Shown here in pieces: positions 24,072-31,412 of a DNA stretch of 45,994 bases. The notes under the pieces were generated by a model that was given only the letters and a program-made list of their open reading frames with translations, was not told the origin of the DNA and made no database searches. The position numbers and the translations under genes are program-made. Every line of letters starts with the position of its first letter. Position 1 is the stretch's first letter. The stretch is taken from NCBI GenBank assembly GCA_027449545.1, contig DAIDLI010000079.1:1-45994 (forward strand), written 5' to 3'. Source of the stretch: Acidobacteriaceae bacterium (GTDB lineage Bacteria > Acidobacteriota > Terriglobia > Terriglobales > Acidobacteriaceae).

Positions 24072-24674
24072 TCAGGTTGCGGTCGCGTTCAGCTCCGCGA
24101 GTCCTTCGGGCAGCTTCATCTCTACGCGGCGCTCTTCCAGATCGATTTGGATGAGATAGCTTTTCGCGAACGGGATGAGCAGTTCGCCGGCTGGGCCGCG
24201 GACAACGAGCAGCGGCACCGGGCCTGCGGTGCGGTCGACATCCTCGATGATTCCCAGGTCGTGAGGCTCTGGGGGGGCGAGATCGACGACGGTGCAGCCG
24301 ATGAGGTCGGAGACGTAGACCTCATCCTTGCCGAGCGGCACACGCTCAGTCTCGGGAATGGCGACGATGCGTCCCGCAAGCTCCTCGGCCTGGGAGATGG
24401 AGTCCACTCCAGCAAAGTGCAGCACAATGCCGCCCTTGTGCAGCCAATGGGCAACAAGCTCCACTTGAACAGGCAGCGAGGCCGGACGCGAGGGCGCACG
24501 GCTGCCCTGCGGCGGCGCTGTTGCATCGCCGGGCAGCAGCCATAGCTGCCTTCGATCGGCAAACTTTTCGGGAAAATCGGTGAGCAGGTCGGCGAAGACT
24601 TCGCCTTTACGGCCCTGTGGGCGCCGAATGCGCGCCACCCAGGCCCAGGATGAAATGGACTCAGCCTCACTCAT
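24072..24674 (-). CDS. rimM: Ribosome maturation factor RimM
   Basis: A 200-aa protein. The N-terminal RimM beta-barrel begins WVARIRRPQGRKGEVFADLLTDFPEKF and the C-terminal PRC-barrel includes EVYVSDLIGCTVVD and LLIPFAKSYLIQIDLEERRVEM. It assists assembly of the 30S head by binding uS19 and 16S rRNA. Start ATG 24674 follows GAGGGA. It is the last gene of rpsP-khpA-rimM, 18 bases after khpA. In many bacteria trmD and rplS follow; here the next gene is a convergent outer-membrane protein gene. The insert between the two domains (Pro/Ala/Ser-rich, about 50-70) is lineage-type variation. Confidence 0.94.
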   Translation of the reverse strand: MSEAESISSWAWVARIRRPQGRKGEVFADLLTDFPEKFADRRQLWLLPGDATAPPQGSRAPSRPASLPVQVELVAHWLHKGGIVLHFAGVDSISQAEELAGRIVAIPETERVPLGKDEVYVSDLIGCTVVDLAPPEPHDLGIIEDVDRTAGPVPLLVVRGPAGELLIPFAKSYLIQIDLEERRVEMKLPEGLAELNATAT

Positions 24675-24692
24675 CCTGGTCCCTCAGCCGAA

Positions 24693-24965
24693 TCAATGCT
24701 CGCCGTCATCCTCTTCCAGGATATCCAGGGTGTAGCGGTGGTGCAGCTTCATGCTCACCGCGCCCAGGATGGTCCGCACGGAGCGGGCAGTCCGCCCCTG
24801 CTTTCCGATTACCTTGCCCACGTCCTGGGGTGCCACCCGGAGCTTGAGGATGGTGTTCTCATCCTTGGCTACGGATTCCACTTCCACCGCCGTCGGCTCA
24901 TCGACCAAAGCCCGCGCGATCTCGCGAACCAGATCATCCACTGCGACCATATCAACTTGGGTCAT
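24693..24965 (-). CDS. khpA: KH-domain RNA-binding protein KhpA
   Basis: A 90-aa RNA-binding protein with one KH domain: DLVREIARALVDEPTAVEVE and the GxxG loop GKQG (54-57) in VGKVIGKQGRTARSVRTIL. KhpA acts with KhpB in RNA binding and affects cell division and envelope synthesis in Firmicutes; its location between rpsP and rimM is conserved in many phyla. ATG 24965 has AGGGG 7 bases upstream. An acidic tail (EEDDGEH) ends the protein. The open frame continues upstream without a ribosome site. Confidence 0.92.
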   Translation of the reverse strand: MTQVDMVAVDDLVREIARALVDEPTAVEVESVAKDENTILKLRVAPQDVGKVIGKQGRTARSVRTILGAVSMKLHHRYTLDILEEDDGEH

Positions 24966-25096
24966 GTTCTTGCCCCTGACCACCAGCATTCCAAAACTGG
25001 ACTTGGACCTGTGGGCGAATAGTAACACAGGGCGGGCCTGGGCTGCCGTGAGCATTTGGGCAAACGACAATTTCTCGCGCCCAAAGACGGAAATCT

Positions 25097-25354
25097 TCAG
25101 GCGGCGGCTGTGGTTGCGGGAGCCGGGTGGTTCTTCACCAGCTTTTCGACGATGGGCGTCATCTGGGCGCCGACGCCCCGCCAGTAGGCGATGCGCTCGT
25201 GCTTGAGATCGACGCTGGCCGGGTTGGTGCGAGGATTGTAGGTGCCCACCACCTCGATGGAACGGCCGTTGCGGGCGCGATCCTTCTCAATGACGACGAT
25301 GCGGTAGTAGGGCTGCTTGCGGGCGCCAATGCGCGCCAGACGAATCATGACCAC
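25097..25354 (-). CDS. rpsP: 30S ribosomal protein bS16
   Basis: An 85-aa ribosomal protein with the bS16 signature: IRLARIGARKQPYYRIVVIE at the N-terminus, DRARNGRSIEVVGTYNP, and IAYWRGVGAQMTPIVEKLV. GTG 25354 is preferred because AGGAAG lies 9 bases upstream and gives MVMIRLARIG. ATG 25348, two codons on, is too far from that site, but the two differ by only two residues. It heads the rpsP-khpA-rimM operon; 131 bases separate it from khpA. Confidence 0.95.
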   Translation of the reverse strand: MVMIRLARIGARKQPYYRIVVIEKDRARNGRSIEVVGTYNPRTNPASVDLKHERIAYWRGVGAQMTPIVEKLVKNHPAPATTAAA

Positions 25355-25686
25355 GGGGTTATGCTTCCTTTCAATCTTTGGTAGCGCCGGACTCGGCCCG
25401 GCCTGCGTGCCGGCTTGGAGCCGGCCACATCTTGCACATGTTGTCCTTGAGAATCTGGCACTTCGCCGCCCGGAGGAGGGAGGAGCTGCCAAACGAAAGA
25501 CCGGAGACACCTCCGGCGCATCGCAAGATTCAACACCTAAGTATCGCCGAAAGCAGGGGATTGAGGCAAATTCCGGGACTTGCCCCTCGGCGCGGTCTGG
25601 CCTCGGGGACCTCCCCTAGATTGCCATGGCAGGAAAATTTGTGATAAAGACAAACCTAAATAGCCTGACTGGTTCTCCAATCTGCC
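25355..25686. other. Divergent region between rpsP and the M48 protease gene
   Basis: 332 bases. A small hairpin GCCGGC-ttgga-GCCGGC at 25409-25425 lies in the presumed rpsP leader, 55 bases upstream of the start, and could be a regulatory structure. The plus-strand promoter candidate is listed separately. No gene is supported. Confidence 0.4.
25621..25648 (+). promoter_or_regulatory. Promoter candidate for the M48 protease gene
   Basis: TTGCCA at 25621-25626 (five of six consensus bases) and GATAAA at 25643-25648, spacer 16. The predicted start near 25655 gives a leader of about 30 bases to the ATG at 25687. Confidence 0.4.
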
Positions 25687-27147
25687 ATGAACGACCGGCG
25701 CGTTGTACGTATAAGACGGCATTCCTCCCATTCGGTGCTCCTGGCCTTTCTGCTCATCCTCTGCTCCTGGCCTGGCATGCTGCACGCCCAAGTCAAGACC
25801 AATCTGCGGCCGTGCTCCAACCACTACACACCTCAGCAACAGATCGAGATCGGCCGCAAGGCAGCCGCGCAGGTGTACAAGCAGCAGCCCATCCTGCCCG
25901 ATTCCAGTCCCGTGACCCGTTATGTTCAGGCGCTGGGGCAGAAGCTGGCGTCTTATGCGCCCGGCTACCGGTGGCCCTTCAACTTCCACGTGGTCAACGT
26001 GACCGACATTAATGCCTTTGCCCTTCCGGGGGGAACGATCTTCGTCAACCTGGGGACGATCCAGGCGGCGGAGGACGAGGCGCAACTCGCCGCGGTGATG
26101 TCCCACGAGATTTCGCACGTAGTGTTGCAGCACTCGGTGTGCAACATGGAGAAGCAGAAGCGGGTGGGCCTGCTGGCGGGGATCGGGCAGATTGCGGCCG
26201 ACGTGGCGCTGGGAGGCGGCGCGCTTGGCCAGCTTGCTCAGGAAACCATCGGAGTGGGCGCGGGGCTTGGCTTCCTGAAGATGTCGCGCGGCGACGAGAA
26301 GCAGGCCGATCTGGAGGGCACTGCCATCCTGTACAACGCCGGTTACGATCCCCGCGCCATGGCTCAGTTCTTTGAGATCATCGAATCGAAGTACGGCCAG
26401 GGAGGCGCGCAGTTTTTGAGCGATCACCCCAATCCCGGCAATCGCACCGGCTACGTGATGGACGAGATCCGGACCTTCCCGCCCAAGACCCACTACGTGA
26501 CCAACTCGACTGAGTTCCAGCGTATTCACAAGGTGGTGGCGGGCATGCATGCCTATACCGACAAGGAAGTCGCGTCGGGGGTGTGGAAGAAAAAGAGCCC
26601 CAACACCAGCGTGAGCAGCGGGGTGAACCAGAAGAGCGCACAGCTGCAAGCGACAGGCGCCATTGACATGTCGCCGCCCCATAGCTGGACGACGTTTCAG
26701 GGAGATGGGTTTTCATTGAAGGTGCCCTCGACGTGGCGCGCGATGGGCAATCAGGCGACCGCGATGATCGCGCCCCAGGGCGGAGTCAGCCAGCTTGCCA
26801 ACGGCCAGTCCGGCGATCTGGTGTATGGCCTCCTCACCGATGTCTATGCGCCCCCTCCGGGCACCGCGTCGAATCAGCTCTTCGCGGCGCTCCTGCAAGA
26901 GCTGACCATCCAGAATCCCGGATTGCAGACAGGATCGACCAGCACTGTGCGCATTGATGGGCGCAGCGCGCAGAGCGGTCAAAGCGTAATTCCATCCGTC
27001 AACAGCGGACGCGGCGAACACGACTGGATTATCGGAGTTCCCTCGGGGAAGATCCTGCGCTATTTCGTCTTCGTCGCGCCGGAACCGGACTTCAAGACAG
27101 TCCAGCCGATCTTCGAGCAGATCGTGAAGTCGATCCAACTCAAGTAA
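25687..27147 (+). CDS. Exported M48-family zinc metalloprotease with C-terminal PsbP-like domain
   Basis: A 486-aa protein. The signal peptide (to about residue 34, MLHA) precedes an M48 domain with zinc ligands His140 and His144 and catalytic Glu141 in HEISH, and third ligand Glu204 in RGDEKQAD. This resembles BepA/YfgC-type periplasmic quality-control proteases of the outer membrane. Instead of TPR repeats, the region from about 320 to 486 (FSLKVPSTWRAMG through PIFEQIVKSIQLK) resembles a PsbP/DUF1795-like beta fold. The protein probably acts in the periplasm. No ribosome site is visible at ATG 25687, but the signal peptide begins there. It stands alone between rpsP and the polysaccharide operon. 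Confidence 0.9.
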   Translation: MNDRRVVRIRRHSSHSVLLAFLLILCSWPGMLHAQVKTNLRPCSNHYTPQQQIEIGRKAAAQVYKQQPILPDSSPVTRYVQALGQKLASYAPGYRWPFNFHVVNVTDINAFALPGGTIFVNLGTIQAAEDEAQLAAVMSHEISHVVLQHSVCNMEKQKRVGLLAGIGQIAADVALGGGALGQLAQETIGVGAGLGFLKMSRGDEKQADLEGTAILYNAGYDPRAMAQFFEIIESKYGQGGAQFLSDHPNPGNRTGYVMDEIRTFPPKTHYVTNSTEFQRIHKVVAGMHAYTDKEVASGVWKKKSPNTSVSSGVNQKSAQLQATGAIDMSPPHSWTTFQGDGFSLKVPSTWRAMGNQATAMIAPQGGVSQLANGQSGDLVYGLLTDVYAPPPGTASNQLFAALLQELTIQNPGLQTGSTSTVRIDGRSAQSGQSVIPSVNSGRGEHDWIIGVPSGKILRYFVFVAPEPDFKTVQPIFEQIVKSIQLK

Positions 27148-27514
27148 CTCCTGCCGGTAGAAGCCAGAACGCGGACTCCGGCGGCGGGTTACCCGCGCGC
27201 CGCCACGAGCCGCTCAGTATTCCCCGTCGGTTACCTATTCATGGTTACCCATGCACGGCGCAGCCTGTTCCAACGGGATATTCCGTTGGGGCGCGCGTTT
27301 CCACCTTCTCGCCATTGCTCCAGAATCTCGCTCCGGCTAACTTCGAAGCATCGCTTCCAAGCCGTAAGCGAGGGAAAGGCTCAGGCACCACGCGTGCAGA
27401 TCGGCGGCGCAACAGGGCTAGCAGAACGCGTGAAGAAGCCGAGCCGAAAACGAACATAGGCTAAGTTACTTGCTGCAGATGTACAATGACGCATCCAGCG
27501 GGATAGGGATTCCG
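27148..27514 (+). other. Upstream region of the polysaccharide operon
   Basis: 367 bases without a gene, probably the control region of the polysaccharide genes that follow. It contains a direct repeat GGTTACC (27229-27235 and 27243-27249), a 20-base palindrome at 27270-27289 (listed separately) and a TACAAT -10-like hexamer near 27482 without a clear -35. Confidence 0.45.
27270..27289. promoter_or_regulatory. 20-bp near-perfect palindrome, candidate operator
   Basis: CCAACGG, six bases (GATATT), then CCGTTGG: 18 of 20 positions are symmetric, the exceptions being one mismatched pair at positions 8 and 13. It has no T run, so it is not a terminator, and it lies about 230 bases before the first gene of the polysaccharide operon. 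The shape fits a dimeric DNA-binding regulator; the regulator is unknown. Confidence 0.5.
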
Positions 27515-28705
27515 ATGATGAACAGCACACTACAGCCGCCCCTAGCTCTCATGGGGCTGCCTCTGGATAGCCTCACGACCGCTCAGACGGTGGAGGCGCT
27601 GGATCGATTGATCCAGTCGGGTGGCACGCATCAGATCTGCCCGGTGAATGTGGATGTGTGGTTGAATGCGATCTCCGATCCGCATCTGCACCGGATCATT
27701 GCGGGCTGCTCGATGGTGGTGCCGGACGGAATGCCCTTGGTATGGGCATCCAGTTTGTTCGGCTCTCCGCTTGCCGAGCGCGTAACAGGCGTCGATCTGA
27801 TCCCGCGGTTGGCGGATCTCTCGGCGCGCAAAGGGTACAAGATGTTTCTGCTGGGCGCCAAGCCCGGCGTCGCGGAGCGAGCGGCTCGTGTGCTCGAAGC
27901 TCAACATCCCGGCGTGCACATCGTGGGGACGTATGCTCCGGACGAAGCCAACCTTGTCCGCATGGACCACAGCGAGATTTTGAATCGCGTTCACGCCGCT
28001 AAGCCCGACATCCTGCTGGTGGCCTTCGGAAATCCCAAGCAGGAAAAATGGATCTGGATGCACCGCAAAAGATTGGGAGTGCCCCTGGCGATGGGCGTAG
28101 GGGGCAGCTTCGACATGCTGGTAGGAGACACGCGGCGGGCGCCGCGCTGGGTGCAGAGATGCGGTCTGGAGTGGCTGATGCGCATGGTGCAGGAGCCGGC
28201 TCGCCTGGCCCCGCGCTACTGCCGCGACTTGATCGGGATGGGCCGCCGTCTGCCGCTGGCGCTGCTGTCGGCCTGGATGCAGAAGCCGTATCTGGGGCCA
28301 TCGCAAGTGACTACTTCCACCACCGCGCAGGTGCTGCATGTATACGTCCACGGACGCCTGGGCGCCGAAGCCATGGAGGCGTTGCAGGCGGCCACAACCA
28401 CTGCGATCCTGAATGGCCTGTTGATGGTGGTTCATCTCGACGCGGTCAGGCAATCCACGGCCGCCGGATTCGGCATCTTGCTGGACGCGCGCCGGCAGTT
28501 GCTGGAGGCGGGGCTTTCGCTTTCGCTCGCCGGCTTGACTCTCAAGAGTCGCTTTTTGCTCTATAGCTGGCAGTTACTGCCGCTCTTCGACGAATGGGAG
28601 CCCGCTATCGCGCGCAGCCGCCCGATGATTGTGCCGGAGCCGGTACATTTGGAGATGGGCGCCGAACCGGCCGCTCTTCCGGTGCAGACAAGGGCCCGTG
28701 GATAG
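27515..28705 (+). CDS. WecG/TagA/CpsF glycosyltransferase fused to a STAS-like domain
   Basis: A 396-aa protein. Residues about 10-240 form a GT26 domain (WecG/TagA/CpsF), which adds the second sugar to a lipid-linked intermediate. Motifs are PDGMPLVW (70-77), ERVTGVDL (88-95), VAFGNPKQEKWIW (169-181) and GVGGSFDMLVGDTRRAP (194-210). Residues about 270-365 look like a STAS domain: an initial beta strand VLHVYVHGRLG, then VVHLDAVRQSTAAGFGILLDARRQL with a Ser at the position where anti-sigma-factor antagonists are phosphorylated. ATG 27515 follows AGGGA by 5 bases. It is the first gene of the polysaccharide operon, 33 bases before the polymerase gene. Confidence 0.88.
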   Translation: MMNSTLQPPLALMGLPLDSLTTAQTVEALDRLIQSGGTHQICPVNVDVWLNAISDPHLHRIIAGCSMVVPDGMPLVWASSLFGSPLAERVTGVDLIPRLADLSARKGYKMFLLGAKPGVAERAARVLEAQHPGVHIVGTYAPDEANLVRMDHSEILNRVHAAKPDILLVAFGNPKQEKWIWMHRKRLGVPLAMGVGGSFDMLVGDTRRAPRWVQRCGLEWLMRMVQEPARLAPRYCRDLIGMGRRLPLALLSAWMQKPYLGPSQVTTSTTAQVLHVYVHGRLGAEAMEALQAATTTAILNGLLMVVHLDAVRQSTAAGFGILLDARRQLLEAGLSLSLAGLTLKSRFLLYSWQLLPLFDEWEPAIARSRPMIVPEPVHLEMGAEPAALPVQTRARG

Positions 28706-28738
28706 CTTTCGGATTCTTCCAAAGCAGGTAGCAGTTGC

Positions 28739-30178
28739 ATGGCGCTGACGATCCTGATCCCGGCACTGGTCTGCTGGGCGGTGCTGGCCTTGGGCTCGGC
28801 ACGCAAGGCGCTGCTGAATGTGTATCTGCCCGTGCTGCTTCTGCTCCCCCAGTACTACGTGCTGCGCATCCAGCACCTGCCACCAGTCAACTTTGCCGAT
28901 GCGGCGGTTCTTCCCCTGGGCCTGGCGCTGCTGATAAACGAAGCGCGCGGCTGGCGCTGGGCGTGGATGGATCTCTGCGTGTTCCTGCTTGCGGTGTCGA
29001 AGGGGCTGTCTGAAGCGTTGAGCACGGAGCTTGCCAACGGCAGATGGCTACAGCTCTTTTCCACCAGTTCTGCGGCTTCGGTGCGTTTGGGCACGAACAT
29101 CGCCAATGGAGGCCTGATGTTCGTCAACGCCTTGCTGACCATCGTGCTGCCCTACATGATCGGCAAGATCATGCTGGAGCAAATCGACACGGACGGTATT
29201 CCGGTGCGGCGCAAGGCCATCCGGCGCATCGTGATGCTGCTGGCGCTGGTCGCCGTCGTCAGCGTCTACGATTTTGTGAAAGGCGTCAGCATCTGGCAAA
29301 AGGCCTTCCACTTTCTCAAGCCCTACCAGAGCGAAATCTGGAAGCCGCAGGTGCGCTGGGGCTTCGGTCGGATCGAAGGACCCTTCGGACACGCCATTCT
29401 GGCGGGGATGATCTTTCTCATGGGGCTGATCTATTGCCTGTGGCTGCGCCGCGTCGATCCTGACTGGGGCTCACGGCGGCTCATCGTGGCCCTTCCCGTG
29501 ACCCTGCGCGGGTGCATCCTGGCCGCACTGGCAGCGGGTTTGTTGATGACCCAATCGCGCGGGCCTTGGCTGGGCATGCTCCTGGCGCTGGTCTTTGTGG
29601 CGTTCACGCGCATCTTTTCCGCCGGCAAAGCCGCCTTGGCCTTCCTGGCCTTTCTGGTGGTATTTGGAACGGGGGCTTATTTTGCTGGCACGCAATATAC
29701 CGATGCCAGCCTGCACTCCGCCACCACCGAGGCGCAGCGCAACGCCGTCTATCGCCGCGAGTTGCTGACGAACTACACACCCATCGTCGAGGAGAGGCCC
29801 ACCTTCGGGTGGGGCATCACCACCTACCCGACCGTCCACGGTCAGCAGTCGATCGACAACGAGTACCTGCTATTGATGGTGACGGAGGGATTCTTCGGAC
29901 TTGCGGTTTTTCTCTCGATCCTCTTCGGAACCGGCGTCCGCCTGCTGCAGCGCATGGCCCGGCCGCTCCAGCCTGAGGACCGGCTGCTGGTGATCGCGCA
30001 CCTCTCCGTGCTGATCGGGCTGGTGACCACCGTGACCACCGTCTACATGGGCGAGCAGGTGGTCGTGCTGTTCTTCCTGTTCGTGGGCTGGGTGCAGGGA
30101 ATGCGTCCGGCGGGCGTTCCTGCCGATGCCTGGCAGGCGCTTGGCACGCAGCCGCGTTTCCGGCGCGTTTTGGCATAG
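28739..30178 (+). CDS. O-antigen ligase/polymerase-like membrane protein (Wzy_C)
   Basis: A 479-aa polytopic membrane protein with 10-12 predicted helices. The Wzy_C region contains LLMTQSRGPWLG followed by a large periplasmic loop with the RPTFGWGITTYP and DNEYLLLMVTEGFFG motifs characteristic of O-antigen ligase and polysaccharide polymerase proteins. In this setting (next to a flippase and Wza/Wzc proteins) it most likely polymerises repeat units of an exopolysaccharide or capsule. ATG 28739 has AGGT upstream. The following glycosyltransferase gene starts 13 bases after the stop. Confidence 0.88.
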   Translation: MALTILIPALVCWAVLALGSARKALLNVYLPVLLLLPQYYVLRIQHLPPVNFADAAVLPLGLALLINEARGWRWAWMDLCVFLLAVSKGLSEALSTELANGRWLQLFSTSSAASVRLGTNIANGGLMFVNALLTIVLPYMIGKIMLEQIDTDGIPVRRKAIRRIVMLLALVAVVSVYDFVKGVSIWQKAFHFLKPYQSEIWKPQVRWGFGRIEGPFGHAILAGMIFLMGLIYCLWLRRVDPDWGSRRLIVALPVTLRGCILAALAAGLLMTQSRGPWLGMLLALVFVAFTRIFSAGKAALAFLAFLVVFGTGAYFAGTQYTDASLHSATTEAQRNAVYRRELLTNYTPIVEERPTFGWGITTYPTVHGQQSIDNEYLLLMVTEGFFGLAVFLSILFGTGVRLLQRMARPLQPEDRLLVIAHLSVLIGLVTTVTTVYMGEQVVVLFFLFVGWVQGMRPAGVPADAWQALGTQPRFRRVLA

Positions 30179-30191
30179 AAAGGATTCTCGA

Positions 30192-31412
30192 TTGCATTTG
30201 GCCCTCCACCTTTCGGCGCAACTGCTGGCGGCAGCACTGGTTCTGCTGACCGCGCCGCTGTTCGTCGATCTGGCCGTGTCGTTGCTTGGGAATCTGCTGC
30301 ACCCGGGCACCAGCGGCGAGCGCGAGCGCCATCCGATCCGGCTGGCTGTGGTGATTCCGGCGCATGACGAAGAGGCGATGATCGGGCGCACCGTGCGTTC
30401 GCTGCTGGCTGCCGGCTGCGCTATCCCGGACGCTAAGCAACTGGTAGAGGGCTGGCAGGTGCCAATTTTCGTCGTCGCCCACAACTGCTCTGACGCGACG
30501 GCTGCGCGGGCCGCCCAGACTGGGGCGCGGGTGCTGGTCCTCAACAATCCTCAGATGCGCGGCAAGGGTGCTGCCCTGCGTTTTGGCTTCGAGGCGGCGC
30601 GCGATGCCGGCGCCGATGCCTTTCTGGTGATGGACGCCGATTCCATTGCCAGCGCGAACCTGATCGAGGTTACTCGCGCGGCGCTCGCCGCCGGTGCTGG
30701 CGCGGTGCAGTGCCGTTACGAACTCGAAAGGCCGGCGGGACCCACCACCTCACGGGCGCGTCTGCGGCGGATGGCATTCCGGGGCATCAACGTTTTGCGC
30801 GCGCGCGGCCGCGCGCAGCTTGGTTTTTCTGCAGGCATTTTCGGGAACGGTTTTGCGCTTACCCAGGCGACGCTCGAGCGTGTGCCCTATACAGCCGATA
30901 GCATCTGCGAAGATCTGGAGTACCACATCCGCTTGGCGTGCGCGGACGTGCGGGTGGAATGGCTCGACGATGCAGTTGTCACCGCGCCGCTGTCGCCGCG
31001 CGGCGTCGCCCAGTCCGCACAGGAGGCGCGCTGGGAGGGTGGGCGTGTGCAGGTCGCCTTCCGCGGCACCGGTTCTCTGCTGCGCTCGGCCTTCCGCGGC
31101 AACTGGCGGGCGATCGAAAACCTCGCCGAGGCATGGAGCCTGCCGCTATCCCGCGGCGTGGCGGCGTTGGCCGTGGCAGCGCTGCTGCCCGTGCACTGGC
31201 TGCACATCTATGCGGCTGTCAGTGCGGTCATTGCCACCGTCTATGTGCTGGGAGCGGCTGCGCTCGGCAGCGAGCCGGGCCGCGATCTTGCCGCACTGGC
31301 TGTCGCCCCTGCGCACATCGCATGGAAGCTGCTGATGACGCCGCTGGTGATGCGCCATACGCACAGGCACGCCGCCTGGGTGCGCACGGAACGGGAGGCG
31401 CCGCTGCCATGA
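30192..31412 (+). CDS. Membrane glycosyltransferase, family 2
   Basis: A 406-aa GT2 enzyme. An N-terminal membrane segment (about 8-34) is followed by the GT-A domain: LAVVIPAHDEEAMIGRTV, the nucleotide-sugar DxD motif in VMDADS (148-150), acceptor motif ICEDLEYH (ED at 240-241), and a QEARWEGGR segment equivalent to Q/RxxRW of processive synthases. Two or more C-terminal membrane helices lie at about 320-375. A TTG start at 30192 is preferred because AAAGGA lies 7 bases upstream; an earlier in-frame start would overlap the polymerase gene. It ends in ATGA, overlapping the flippase start. Sugar specificity unknown. Confidence 0.87.
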   Translation: MHLALHLSAQLLAAALVLLTAPLFVDLAVSLLGNLLHPGTSGERERHPIRLAVVIPAHDEEAMIGRTVRSLLAAGCAIPDAKQLVEGWQVPIFVVAHNCSDATAARAAQTGARVLVLNNPQMRGKGAALRFGFEAARDAGADAFLVMDADSIASANLIEVTRAALAAGAGAVQCRYELERPAGPTTSRARLRRMAFRGINVLRARGRAQLGFSAGIFGNGFALTQATLERVPYTADSICEDLEYHIRLACADVRVEWLDDAVVTAPLSPRGVAQSAQEARWEGGRVQVAFRGTGSLLRSAFRGNWRAIENLAEAWSLPLSRGVAALAVAALLPVHWLHIYAAVSAVIATVYVLGAAALGSEPGRDLAALAVAPAHIAWKLLMTPLVMRHTHRHAAWVRTEREAPLP

